NCBI GenBank assembly: GCA_003999685.1 | Contig: CP021233.1 | Span: forward strand, 806,001 to 870,000 | DNA length: 64,000 nt | Direction of reading: 5' to 3' | Source of the DNA: Taiwanofungus camphoratus | Lineage: Eukaryota; Basidiomycota; Agaricomycetes; Polyporales; Taiwanofungaceae | Part shown: one piece after another, positions 23,049 through 33,503 of the stretch | How positions within the stretch are numbered: the first letter of the stretch is position 1 | Layout of the letters: each line of letters begins with the position of its first letter | The notes under the pieces: generated by a model | What the model was told of the DNA's origin: nothing | Seen by the model: only the letters and a program-made list of their open reading frames with translations | The model's database searches: none | Position numbers and translations under genes: made by a program

Positions 23049-26000
23049 GGGCCGCTCCTTGAACCAGTACCACCACCATCTCGATTTAGCGCCCGTGTCT
23101 GGCATGTCTAAATCCCATCGTTTCCTTCCCTATTCTCCCCATACTGGTGCCCTTATAGCCGCTGTTGGTCCTAGGACTGATAGTGCACCCACCTCGTCGA
23201 GTGCGATGTCGGTGCATGGCGGCTGCCCTGCTCATCGCACTCAAGCTGACTCGGACCACCCGAGATCTCGTCCTTTGGACACACCTTTGAACTCACCCTA
23301 TCATGGGGAGAGTTCCACTTCGAGCTCCTCTCTTTCGAGAGGTCCTCTCTTTGAATCGACGGCCATAGTGCCCGACGATTCACAAAGGACTCGTAGGCCC
23401 TCTCCCTCTGAGGGAGGGGGTAACGAATACCATGGTATTGGAGGCAGCCATGCTGTCTCCATGCCCCTTGCCCACGCTGGAAGTGCATGGCACTCCAGTT
23501 CAGGCCAAGCGCCAATAAACCCGTATGGGCTTAATGAGTCAGTGTGTGAACCGGAAATTTCCGACGGTGCTTCGGCCCCACCGTTTGGAACTCCGCCGGA
23601 GTCACAAAATAATGAACGGCCCGATTCCCCCATGGAGGTGGAAGCGGACCCCTCCCGTACGCCCAGCCCAACGGCTGATGGCGACAATCTGAGAGGCGAA
23701 CCTACTAGGCTCGCACTCACATGCATAAGTGCAAATGTCCAGAAATCTGCGGAGAATATGGGCATTTTGCTTGAGAGACATAGGGACGCCGACATTATCT
23801 GCGTCCAGGAGATATTCTGGGGTCGTATCAAGGATGTGGCCTCAGCTAAGTCACGGGACGGGGAGGCGTATGAGAATACGTCTGCCCATGCCTCGTTTAA
23901 GTGCCTCGGGGCATCGAAAGATTCCCGAGTCGCAGTCTATGTCAACAAGCGGTGGGCCGCGGCCTCCCCGCAAGTTGTCACCCACAGCGTCTCCCATAAG
24001 GACTGCCTTATGGTAGCGCTTAAGCTTCCGTCCGGGGACTTTAATGTCCTGAACGTGTACAACGACAGCACCACCTTTGATGCTGTCAGATATCTGGAAA
24101 CACGTGTACACACGCTTCCACCCATTGCGTGTATGTGCGGGGATTTCAATCTCCGCCACCCATTGTGGGATGCACGAGCTGCGGGATCTCGGGTGCGGCC
24201 TCCGCATTACGCTGATTCCAATCGCCTCATCGAGCTGGCCCAGACCGAACTCGATCTGGTTTTGATGAACGCCCAGGACGGTTCAGTCACTTGGTGTTCC
24301 CACAACATCACTCTCACACCTGGAGTCATAGACTTGGTGTGGATCGACCCAGCGTACTATGAAGGCCAAGACCTTCATGTACTCATGTCACATCGTCACA
24401 ACAGCGACCACGCGGTCCTGCGGTGGGAGATGCCGATTGAAGTTGAACCAGAAACGGTGCGGGGGATTCCTCGTACCGGTGACACGGCCCAACAATTTGT
24501 GACGGCAACGGCGAAACTGTTCGTCGATTACCCTACACACTTCAGCAGCGCCCAGGGCGTTGAACGAATGGGGGATCGTCTCGAGCGAGACCTCCAACGA
24601 CTATGGATGGAATTTTCAGCAGTAAAACGTCCATCCAAACATTCAAAGTCGTGGTGGGATGCTGCATGCTCCCGCGCGGCTACTCAGTTGGCGAACACCC
24701 AACACCGCCTCAGTGCGGCGTCGGGGCAGTATCGCTACATACGTCATCAGTCGGGACCTGGCGCTCAGGCCACTGCAGACGCATACGACATTGCTGCCGA
24801 ACTTCGGTCCGAACGGCATAAACAACGTGCAACACTCCGCCTTGCCACGAAGCGGGCGAAGCGAGCACACTTTGATCGGATCATGGATGAATCCAATCCC
24901 CAATCGATCTCAGACTTTGTCGCATGGACAAAGCCGAGACGACAAGAGGCCACTATTCAGCTGCGGCAAGCTGATGGTGCGCCAGTTCAAAGTGCGGCTG
25001 ATCTCAGTCGTGCTTTCCAAGCTCAGTTCACGCCTGCCAACCCACGGCCGGTGGATCTGACGTTCGTAGACGAAATTCCTCAAAGGGAGGAATTGACTCT
25101 ACCAGACATTAGTGAGACTGAGATTCGCGAGAATCTCAAATCCACTAGTAATACGTCCGCAGCCGGTCCCGATCACGTGAACTGGATGTGGATTAAATGG
25201 ATGGTGGACCGGATCGAGCGCTCCGAGGAGGGCATCGAGACCAATCTCGGCATACACGTGCGGCAGTGGCTGCGCGCGTACTATAACGCTTGCCTCGATT
25301 TCAAGGTTTATCCGAGCATCTTTAAGCGGTCTGTTACGGTGGTGTTACCCAAACCGAACAAACCAGACTATACGCTAGCGAAGGCCTATAGGCCTATCTG
25401 CTTGCTGAACTGCTTCGGCAAATTGTTCGAAAAGATCATTGCCAAGCGAATGCAGTGGGATGCCCAGAAGTGGGAAATCCTACACCCATGCCAGTTCGGT
25501 GGGGCTATGCAGCATAGCACCACTGACGCCGGTATCCAACTTGTACACAATGTCAAAGAGGTATGGGCGCGCAACCTTATCCCATCGGTGCTATTGCTCG
25601 ATGTGTCCCAATTCTACCCGTCCATCAATCATGATGCGCTGGTAGGAATCATGCGAAAGCAGGGCTTCAATAGTAAGCTCTGCAATTTCATGGCAAATTA
25701 CTTGATTGGGCGTAAAACCCGATTCTTGTTCAACGGTACCCTGACCGATCCATCTGACTTTGATGTCGGAGTTGGTCAGGGTTCTAGCTTATCCCCGATC
25801 TTATCTGGGATTTACATTGCACCGGTCATACACAAGTGGGCGCCAGTCCATTTGGTACAACCGGGCCGAACCGGGACTCAGTTCTATGTGGACGACGGTC
25901 TCATCATGGCAGCTTCGCCGAAGGCTGTCGACGACAGCCCGCAAGCCCTTGTCCTGAAGAATAACGTCATATTGGCGGATATCTTCCACAATCTCGTAGG

Positions 26001-28382
26001 TGACCTAAACCGGTTAGGTTTAGGCGTCGAAGGAGACAAGCTGGAGCTGATGCACTTCTGGAAGCGCCAGAAGGGGTATTCGACTTCCCGACCCCTCGGT
26101 CCGGATCTTACCATCCGGACTGATGGACATGATGTCACTTTGCGAGCAAAGGACACGATGCGCTATCTTGGGTTCTTTTTAGACCCCAAGCTTAGCTTCC
26201 ATGCACACGTGCGGTTCTACGCTAACAAGGCGGCCAGCACGTGCAATGCACTCCGCATGCTCGGTAACTCGGCACGCGGATTCCATCCTATCAACAAGCG
26301 GCGGCTCTATATAGCGCACATCGTTCCGTTGATGCTATACGGCGCTCAACTGTGGTGGAACCCACAGTGGAAGGGCCTCAAATGGGCTGCAAAAGAACTG
26401 CAGACCGCTCAGTCAAGAGCAGCTCGGTGGATAACCGGCTGCTTTAAGACCACACCGATCGGGGCAATGGAGATGTTGGGTGGGTTGGTCCCCATCCGCA
26501 TCCAGGTTGACCGGTACATGGAAAAGGCTGCACTTAGAGCGCGGCGAATTCATGAAGGGCACCCAATGAGGGCCGCTCTCCCACCATATTGGGCGACCAA
26601 CGTCACCAATATCACTGCGCCATGGCCGCTCAACTCGCGACGTGGCAAAAAACAGGCTGTCACCCCCATGACATTCATAGATCGCATCGGGAGACAGTCA
26701 TCAGAAGAATTTGCACCACTCCACCCGGAGGCGCGGCCCGGTGATCGGGTCGTGGATCGGTACATTGATCACTTCGAGCGGGTGTTTTTGGACGGAAAAG
26801 GTCCAAACAAAAGCTCTCCTGAATTCGCCGACTGGTTGGAGTTCACCTGGTGGCCGGAATTCCGGCGCCAGTTGGCCCAGCCAGAAGGGCGAATGTTATT
26901 CACTGATGGGTCGTATAAGAATGCACCCACAGTAAGATCTGGTAGCGCGTGGCTCGTCATTGATGGGGAAGATCACGTTGCCCATGGAAGATTTGGGGCC
27001 GGAAAGGTCCAAAGCTTCGATGCGGAGATGCTGGCATTGGCGCGCGGGCTGCGAGAAGCGGTCCGTGACGTCCCTGCCCACATCACCACCCTCACGGTCT
27101 GTTCCGATAACCAATCGGCACTTGACCGAATTTTCAAGCCGGAAGTTGGACCGTCACAGATGGCGGCGGTCATGGCTTCTCAGCACGTCCGAGCGTTCCT
27201 CGATGCAGATGAACGCCGACGCATTGTCCTTTTATGGGTTCCATCCCATAAAGGCATTTTTCAGAACGAGTTCGTCGATGAACTCGCAAAGAAAGCATTG
27301 GATGATCCCCAACCGGAATTCATCTCACAATCGATGGCTCTTGCCCGGGTCAAGGCAAGGGTCAAAAGGCGCTGGGGAACGCTAGTCGATAACCCCAGCT
27401 ATCGCGGTCGACGGTTATGGAAAGTAACCGAGGACGCCTCACCGCTGCACGGGACTACGGCCAAGGGCACGTGGGTCTTGAAGGCAGCTGGCAAGTCCAA
27501 CAAGGAGGTGGCACGCGTATGTCGCGTGCTTACCAACCATTTCCCTGGCGGTGAATACCGCTCTCGGTTCAATATCCCTGGACCTCACCTCTGCCTATGT
27601 GGAGCGGAGGAAACTAGGGAACATGTTCTCTTCGACTGTCCGTTTTGGATCAGGACGAAGCGCCAACAGGGTCCTCGTGATCCGCTTCTGATGGGGCCCC
27701 CTGAACAAAAGGGATGGACCCCGGATGACATCATGGAGTTCCTTCGGCTCAACCCGATGGTCTCCACATTTGACTGGGCAGAGATTCTAGCTGAATCTCT
27801 GCTTGAAGCTGAAGCTGCGCGCACGAGGACATTAACTCGTGCCCGTTTAATGTGCCACACTGTCGGAAGACAAGCGGCCTGGCAACGGTTCCATACGGAC
27901 CGACATTTAGATCCCGGTATGACCACCGCCCTGGGTGGAAAGTACCGAGATTTCTGCGAGTGGTACGACGCCGAGGCAAAGGCGTTCGAAATGTACCATA
28001 ACTGGATAGATGAGGGGATAGCGGAACCTAGTATCCGCGACGACCCTCCCGTCTAACCAACAGACAACTGAGGCCCGAAACCTGTAGGGCTAGACTCAGT
28101 TCCTTACGTGATTTACTAACGGTACGGGATTACCGAGCCGAGTAAACACATAGAGCGTGAAAAACGGGTCGGGGTCGGGTATGGCGTCGTATGGCGACTG
28201 TACGCTTCCTTTAGACCTTGTTGGATTACATGCCCACGCCATATAACGAGGCCACCGAAAACAGTAGGTGTGCCGCTCATGCGGGCGCGGATGCCCACTT
28301 ACTATCATTATTACTCTACATGTACCTACGTCGTATGGAGTATAAACCCGAAGAATTAAAAAAAAAAAAAAAAAAAAAAAAA
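23049..28382 (+). mobile_element. LINE copy 2, young insertion with intact ORF2
   Basis: Flanked by a 12-14 bp target duplication (23035-23048 and 28381-28394) and ending in 25 A (28358-28382). It starts just ahead of ORF2 and has no ORF1, so it is probably 5' truncated, as is common for LINEs. The 3' UTR matches that of copy 1. The perfect duplication, long A tail and stop-free ORF2 show a recent insertion. The domain order (APE endonuclease, RT, RNase H, C-terminal zinc cluster) fits fungal Tad1-like LINEs. Confidence 0.95.
23104..28056 (+). CDS. LINE ORF2: endonuclease, reverse transcriptase, RNase H
   Basis: The frame is open from the insertion edge. The first ATG is at 23104, giving 1650 residues; an N-terminal extension is possible if the element is 5' truncated. 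Residue numbers below count from the codon at 23059. After about 220 Ser/Pro-rich residues comes an APE-type endonuclease (ISANVQKSAEN, VQEIFW, GDFNLRHPLWD with Asp362, SDHAVLRWE). The reverse transcriptase follows with LLLDVSQFYPS, GQGSSLSPIL and YVDD at 943-946. RNase H has TDGSY (Asp1283), DAEML, CSDNQSAL and NEFVDELAK. A CLCG...H...C zinc cluster lies near 1511-1530. All catalytic residues I can identify are present and there is no stop or frameshift. The protein nicks DNA and copies the element RNA at the nick. Confidence 0.95.
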   Translation: MSKSHRFLPYSPHTGALIAAVGPRTDSAPTSSSAMSVHGGCPAHRTQADSDHPRSRPLDTPLNSPYHGESSTSSSSLSRGPLFESTAIVPDDSQRTRRPSPSEGGGNEYHGIGGSHAVSMPLAHAGSAWHSSSGQAPINPYGLNESVCEPEISDGASAPPFGTPPESQNNERPDSPMEVEADPSRTPSPTADGDNLRGEPTRLALTCISANVQKSAENMGILLERHRDADIICVQEIFWGRIKDVASAKSRDGEAYENTSAHASFKCLGASKDSRVAVYVNKRWAAASPQVVTHSVSHKDCLMVALKLPSGDFNVLNVYNDSTTFDAVRYLETRVHTLPPIACMCGDFNLRHPLWDARAAGSRVRPPHYADSNRLIELAQTELDLVLMNAQDGSVTWCSHNITLTPGVIDLVWIDPAYYEGQDLHVLMSHRHNSDHAVLRWEMPIEVEPETVRGIPRTGDTAQQFVTATAKLFVDYPTHFSSAQGVERMGDRLERDLQRLWMEFSAVKRPSKHSKSWWDAACSRAATQLANTQHRLSAASGQYRYIRHQSGPGAQATADAYDIAAELRSERHKQRATLRLATKRAKRAHFDRIMDESNPQSISDFVAWTKPRRQEATIQLRQADGAPVQSAADLSRAFQAQFTPANPRPVDLTFVDEIPQREELTLPDISETEIRENLKSTSNTSAAGPDHVNWMWIKWMVDRIERSEEGIETNLGIHVRQWLRAYYNACLDFKVYPSIFKRSVTVVLPKPNKPDYTLAKAYRPICLLNCFGKLFEKIIAKRMQWDAQKWEILHPCQFGGAMQHSTTDAGIQLVHNVKEVWARNLIPSVLLLDVSQFYPSINHDALVGIMRKQGFNSKLCNFMANYLIGRKTRFLFNGTLTDPSDFDVGVGQGSSLSPILSGIYIAPVIHKWAPVHLVQPGRTGTQFYVDDGLIMAASPKAVDDSPQALVLKNNVILADIFHNLVGDLNRLGLGVEGDKLELMHFWKRQKGYSTSRPLGPDLTIRTDGHDVTLRAKDTMRYLGFFLDPKLSFHAHVRFYANKAASTCNALRMLGNSARGFHPINKRRLYIAHIVPLMLYGAQLWWNPQWKGLKWAAKELQTAQSRAARWITGCFKTTPIGAMEMLGGLVPIRIQVDRYMEKAALRARRIHEGHPMRAALPPYWATNVTNITAPWPLNSRRGKKQAVTPMTFIDRIGRQSSEEFAPLHPEARPGDRVVDRYIDHFERVFLDGKGPNKSSPEFADWLEFTWWPEFRRQLAQPEGRMLFTDGSYKNAPTVRSGSAWLVIDGEDHVAHGRFGAGKVQSFDAEMLALARGLREAVRDVPAHITTLTVCSDNQSALDRIFKPEVGPSQMAAVMASQHVRAFLDADERRRIVLLWVPSHKGIFQNEFVDELAKKALDDPQPEFISQSMALARVKARVKRRWGTLVDNPSYRGRRLWKVTEDASPLHGTTAKGTWVLKAAGKSNKEVARVCRVLTNHFPGGEYRSRFNIPGPHLCLCGAEETREHVLFDCPFWIRTKRQQGPRDPLLMGPPEQKGWTPDDIMEFLRLNPMVSTFDWAEILAESLLEAEAARTRTLTRARLMCHTVGRQAAWQRFHTDRHLDPGMTTALGGKYRDFCEWYDAEAKAFEMYHNWIDEGIAEPSIRDDPPV

Positions 28383-28394
28383 GGCTGATCGATC
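28381..28394. repeat. 3' target-site duplication of LINE copy 2
   Basis: Exact repeat of 23035-23048. Confidence 0.9.
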
Positions 28395-28742
28395 AGTTGA
28401 TGAGAGACAACCGACCTGCCATACATATAATTTTCACCAACAGTTTCCGGTCTTCTGTAGATGACGACATCGTGCATATCAGATCCTTCGCAGTTGAGTC
28501 CGACTATGAGACAGACAATGAACATTGTTGCCGTGGTGTCGCACACCGCCTTTGGGCGGGAAAAAAGAAATGAGTGGACAAAGTGAATGATTAGTGCTGC
28601 TAATGACTATGTAATGTTATGGGAAAGTGAAATAAGAGTATAATCCTAGTCATGTCCTGGTTATAGTGAGGCAAGTACAGTACAAGGAACAGTGGAAAAA
28701 AATAACGATACTACGGAGTAGCGACTATGAGAAATTACAATT
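28395..28742. other. Spacer; possible small minus-strand coding fragment cut by the LINE
   Basis: A minus-strand frame from an ATG near 28525 encodes a hydrophobic start (MFIVCLIVGLN) and about 45 codons up to the LINE edge. With the LINE removed, a GT...AG stretch of about 65 nt would span the insertion point, so the LINE could sit in an intron, but the downstream frame is short and unrecognised. No gene is claimed. Confidence 0.25.
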
Positions 28743-29587
28743 CTACGCGCACGTCTCGGCAAGTCGTATAGCATGACGCATCTTCTCCCGTGTTGCCGCC
28801 ATCTGCCAGGATGTGTAGGCAGCGTATCCCATTGCGCCGCACATAGTGAGGAGCCAGTTTTCGAGCACCTGGCGAGTCCACTGCACACCCCGCTGGCGGC
28901 GCCCGAGACGCAAGATATTCGCTATATCGTACGGGTCATACTTTTCGTATCGCACTAGCTTGAGCGCGACTGCCCAGCTCCAGCTCACACCAACGAGTAC
29001 AAGACCCGGCGAAATAAAGATAGTGTTGACGCGCATATTGTTCGCGCTTGTGGCGTCGTGCCAGACAGGATCGTAGTACTTGCCATACGGACTATACAAG
29101 GGCACCAACGAAGGCGTTGCCACAATCCCGAAGGGAATCCAGTCAGCACGAGCGTAATGAAGTGCTCAACTACTCACTCTTTGGACATCGGCAAAGCAAC
29201 GTCTGCGCATGAGTTCATCCAGTCCGCGCCGAGCTGGAATTTGTGCGCGGTCGCAGCAATACATGCACAGAGGCGTTCGCCTGCATCATATACTCCGCGC
29301 TGCCGCCACTCCAGTATAAAGGAGCGGTGATTGTAGTCCACATCCCTTGTGCTCTGTCTACAGCCAAGCCCGGGATGGAGCACCATGATGACACCGCCAT
29401 GCACGACGAGGCGTACGGTGCACCGGAATGACTGGAGTAGTCGCGATGAGAGGTCGTTCAATACTGTGAAGAGTAGCTCTCGTGTAAGCTGCACATCATT
29501 GTATAGTTTCAAAGTAGACGGTGAAGAACGAGTCTGCGTTGGTGTATGTGTCTGTGGCATCCGAGGTTCTGAAACAACGAAAGCCAT
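28743..29587 (-). CDS. Conserved fungal protein with nucleotidyltransferase-like fold
   Basis: Two exons, 29178-29587 and 28743-29091, joined across an 86-nt GT-AG intron, giving 252 residues. Residues 60-90 read as a strand, a Gly-Gly turn (Gly64-Gly65), a second strand, then R-Q-S-T-R-D-V-D (Arg77 to Asp84). This GG...R-x-x-T-x-D-x-D pattern is the signature of the minimal nucleotidyltransferase fold, with Asp82 and Asp84 as likely metal ligands. The C-terminal half is helical and conserved-looking (LGADWMNSCADVALPM, YDPVWHDAT, RRQRGVQWTRQVLENWL). There is no signal peptide. I recognise it as a conserved basidiomycete hypothetical family; its substrate is unknown. It could nucleotidylate a protein or RNA, or be a dead version. 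Confidence 0.75.
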
Positions 29588-30903
29588 TCACGCTGTTGCG
29601 GGACTAGCGGGACTAGAGACGGCTCTGACTCCAGCAGCGGACGCTGAGAAATAGCAAGGTCATCGATATAGGAGTACAATAGGACATGCAAGAAGCCCTT
29701 GTAGGTACAACAAGTTAGTGCGAGAAGTGCACGCTTTGTTGAAAGTTGACGGTCCAAGCGAGCGTTTGGGAGATTTCTTATGCATGATTCAAGTCCTTGC
29801 ATTTATGTTACAACGTGCATCATACATGTCAAGTGGCTGTTGGTGGCGTTGCCCACACCGCCTTTTCGAATTCCGACCAAATGGATACCTCAGGAAAAGG
29901 GCCTTGCCAGTAGTACGTCAGGTTCATGCTGAGCAACTCTCCTGAAGATCAGTCCAAGAACTTCCGCTGACTGTCGTCTCAACACAGTTCTCTGCGATGC
30001 AACGGGAAAACCGGGATTCTGCGCAGCACGGGGCAAACTGTAACCTCCGAGGGATGACTTGAGATGACTTGAGCGCGCGATATTACTGATCGTTCATGAG
30101 TAAAGGAAGATATCGACAGGACCTTAATATGCTCTTACACATGTATAGAGTTGAACAATATTGACATTTAATCTGATAGCTATAGTAGTTTCGGTTCAAA
30201 GCATATGGAGCAGAGGTGCAATTAGAAACCAACAACCGGCACCGAGTCACGACAAAGTATACGAGCTTTGATCCCAAATCATCGAAAATGGGAGCCGAAA
30301 TGTTCGAATTTCTGATCCGCTGGGCCGCATTGTTGGGTGCCAAAATCATCCAAAATGGACCGATAAACCGGAGGTCCGGTGTATAACCACCGAAATGGGG
30401 GGTTTCCGGCCGTGGAGATACCCATTACAGTCATGCTTCTGGTCAAGTGCCGATTTAAAAAGGTTTTTTCGGAAAAATGGGGTGGTGCTCCAGCACCACA
30501 GAACCTGAGGGGTAAAAATGCCAGGAAAATCAGCTTTTTTGGACGTCTATTTTCAACCAAAAATAACCATTTTCGGCCAATGTTATGTGAAAACCCACCG
30601 AAATTGACCAGACCAAAAAGGGATATGTTCAGAATCAAAGCTCTTATAGGGTGGTCCTACCTATACGCACAGGTAGAATTCGAAGTCGCCACCGGACTTG
30701 TCCACGCCACAGCTAGCTTCTGAGGGGCATGAATTGTGGTGTCCGGAGCAATCTCCGAAGGCGAAGACAGTTGCAACTGAGACCGCCGCAAATAAAAAGT
30801 ACTCAACCTCACAGGAAAAAAAGTTTGACGTACGCTTTTGGTAACGCTTTAACAAGACGTGGCACTAATAATCCATATTACGCTTGCACTCATACGCGTC
30901 GTG
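29588..30903. other. Intergenic, with an odd A/G-rich block at 30290-30720
   Basis: No splice-consistent gene found. The block 30290-30720 differs in composition from its surroundings, with many AAA/TTTT runs and GGTGGT/CCACC stretches, and gives overlapping ORFs on both strands with no family resemblance. It looks like an unidentified repeat rather than a gene. Confidence 0.4.
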
Positions 30904-30911
30904 TATGCACG

Positions 30912-31226
30912 TAGTGTTGCGGTCGAGTCGAGTAACTCGCTCGACAACTCGACGAGTTGGTGTTTCTGATAACATAAGCATGATCTCACGCAGTGATTGG
31001 CTAGCTTGCTTCTCTTACATAAGCACCATCAATCCAGACTCAGCACGTGAGCTGGGACATCGAAGGTGAGCTCTTGCCCTCCGGTGCTTGGATTCTATTG
31101 GCTGCCTGACACGGCCCGGTTTCACCGTAACTCGCGAGTCAACTCGCAACTCGCCTCGAAGAAACTCGGATTTTCGAGTTTTGTCGAGTTTGTGACTCGA
31201 CTCGAACTCGACTCGTCGCAACACTA
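30912..31226. mobile_element. hAT-type MITE (315 bp) with 8-bp target duplication
   Basis: The element begins TAGTGTTGCGGTCGAGTCGA and the complement of its right end begins TAGTGTTGCGACGAGTCGAG, giving imperfect terminal inverted repeats. It is flanked on both sides by TATGCACG (30904-30911 and 31227-31234). An 8-bp duplication and TAGTG termini are hallmarks of the hAT superfamily. The subterminal regions are full of CGAGT/ACTCG units, which may be transposase-binding repeats. There is no coding capacity, so it would depend on a transposase elsewhere in the genome. Confidence 0.92.
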
Positions 31227-31234
31227 TATGCACG

Positions 31235-33503
31235 TCGGTGAAAGGGGGCAACCGGTAGAAGAAGCGAACATCTGGCACAAAGAACGATCCTACAGACGAC
31301 CATCGACAAATATGCCGTCCGATTAGAAACGGAGATAACCAATTGTTTTCGCGCCCGCAGGAGATAATAAGCATCCAACAAGACATTGCGCGCCACATCA
31401 TCGACCAGGCGGTAGAAAAAAGTCAGCAGGAAGCATAGCACAGGGGAAAGAAGCTGGTCATGATGTCCTTATCTCGTGGAGTGGCACATCAGCGCCTATC
31501 CATGCGTTCTATGCCAAGCTTGCCTGAGGTTCACCACCAGCATCGATGTTCTCATGTGAATTCGTAATTAGTCTGACACTAGATGCTGACATGATACAGC
31601 TTACTGAGTTTCCACGTATAAAGACCAATAATCATACGTCAGTCAACTATCCCACCATGCCACCAGGTCTCTCGTCCATTTGATCATATGATAATAGATG
31701 AATGGTAGGTGGGGGTAAAATTGTTGTACTGCTCATGCATTGCCCCGACTATCTAGTCGAGTGTAATGGCAGGGACAATGATTCAGCCGACAAGTCTGTG
31801 AATGAATGGACTCGTGGGCTGTATCGCACTGCCCCTGTCCCCAAATAAACAACTGTTCGCCGGAATATACCGCAGTGTTCTCGAAAGCTAACGGAACAAC
31901 GACCACCCAGAATTCACCAGATTCAGACTTCAATGGTCTCAATAACATATCTCCGCCGGCAAAAGAAGTGATGGTGAGTCAAGAAGATGGTATGTAAGAA
32001 GACGTGCCTATTATATTCCAATTGTCGCACTGCAAACACGGTATAAGATTCTAACGTCCGAAAAATGTACGCCACACTTCCACGAGTTATTGAGATGCCT
32101 GGGATTCATTCTCAGAAGTGGAGCTGCGCAGAACTGACTGCTTAGCTGACATCCCTGTTAGCACCAATCGCAGCGTCCTCGACAACCTCAACCGGGTGGC
32201 GCCATTCGTTCAGACCACGTTGAAATGTGCGATCGTCCATTCCACTAGACGCAAGGCAGAACGTGACGCCTACGAGAAGCATGGGCCTTCAGTTATGCGT
32301 TTATACAGACAGAAGTGTCAGGTAGTGCGACGAACCCAGTGCCTCAACTTCGCTATTTCGGCGCTCGTCGTCGAAGAATAACTGCAAATACGTCAGATGG
32401 CCAACTTCAAAACCAAAGTGAAGGAGAAGGGAACGAAGAGCAAGCGACCGCACACACCATCTCGGAGTAGGTTAGCCCCGTCTTTTCGTGCAGCTTCTTG
32501 AAGTGCTTTATCTTCGATCCTGCTCACGTATGACAGCATCAGCCTCCGCAACGTGACACGAAATGTACAGATAGGTGGCCGATGCCCACGTACGAACCTG
32601 GATAAATCTCTTGCTGATCGAAGAACTCGATTGCAGGTACAGGCGAACCGTGCTTGTCGCTCGAGGGAACCAAGAGTAGTGACAAGGCCTGACGCGCTCT
32701 ATATCGGCGGTCTGGCATGAAGCAACGATTTATGAGATGGAGACATACAGGGCCGGAGTGCCCGTTCTCGAGCATGCCGCTATGATCACGCCTGCCGCAC
32801 GGAGGCGGTGGAGGATCCCTGGCACATCTGGATAGAAGGCAATTTCCTTGTGATATCTGACGTTTAAAGGGCGCATGTCTGGGCCCGCAAAAATGGACAT
32901 TAGCGTTGGTGCTCACCTGTCGCGGACGCAGTTCACAATATTTCCTTCTCGTTGTAGAGGAGCTAGGACAATTTTCAGAACAAAGTAGACCATCGGCCGA
33001 GTAGAGTACACAAGACATACGGGTGACATGAGTGTCTATCCAAAGGTCCCAGAGAGTATAACTGTGCTACCACAGGATGCGAAGATATCAGAGCTCTAGC
33101 TTGCAGATTGATGGCAACGGAAGAAATCCAGGCTGTCTCGTACGCACTCGAGATCTAAAGCAATGAGCTTTGGCAGCCGGCTTGTCATGGTCGAAGCTGG
33201 CCGAAATTGTATTTAGTGTAATACCGATCGGTCAAAGAACCCTATTTTTGAGTGAGAGTGCGTCACATAATTTGGATAGGTCAAAATCCCGTTCTCTGAT
33301 TGGCTCAAAAGCACTAAACTGTGACTCTTGTGAATTCATTCGTTTCTGAAAATAACAATAAGTAATGGTTTTTGGAGTGCTGGTCCACCACGACTTCGCC
33401 GCTTGATTCTTACTACTTGTACCAAGTAGCTCATTAAAACGCTGCAATATTCACGTACCACTGGCAGCGGCAAGGGCGCATACATCATAAAGTCTGGATA
33501 GGA
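31235..33503. other. Intergenic, no supported gene
   Basis: A 159-codon minus-strand ORF (32539-33018) is the longest frame; it has no recognisable domain, is rich in Cys, Pro and Arg and does not extend by splicing. Near 31360-31427 a plus-strand frame after an AG acceptor would encode a 25-residue helical tail ending at TAG, but no upstream exon was found. Confidence 0.4.

Noticed and set aside
23115-23831. Minus-strand ORFs of 114-176 codons inside LINE copy 2
   Set aside because: Antisense shadows of a long, motif-rich coding frame; no independent evidence.
32539-33018. 159-codon minus-strand ORF as a gene
   Set aside because: No domain, biased Cys/Pro/Arg composition, no splice extension and no supportive context.
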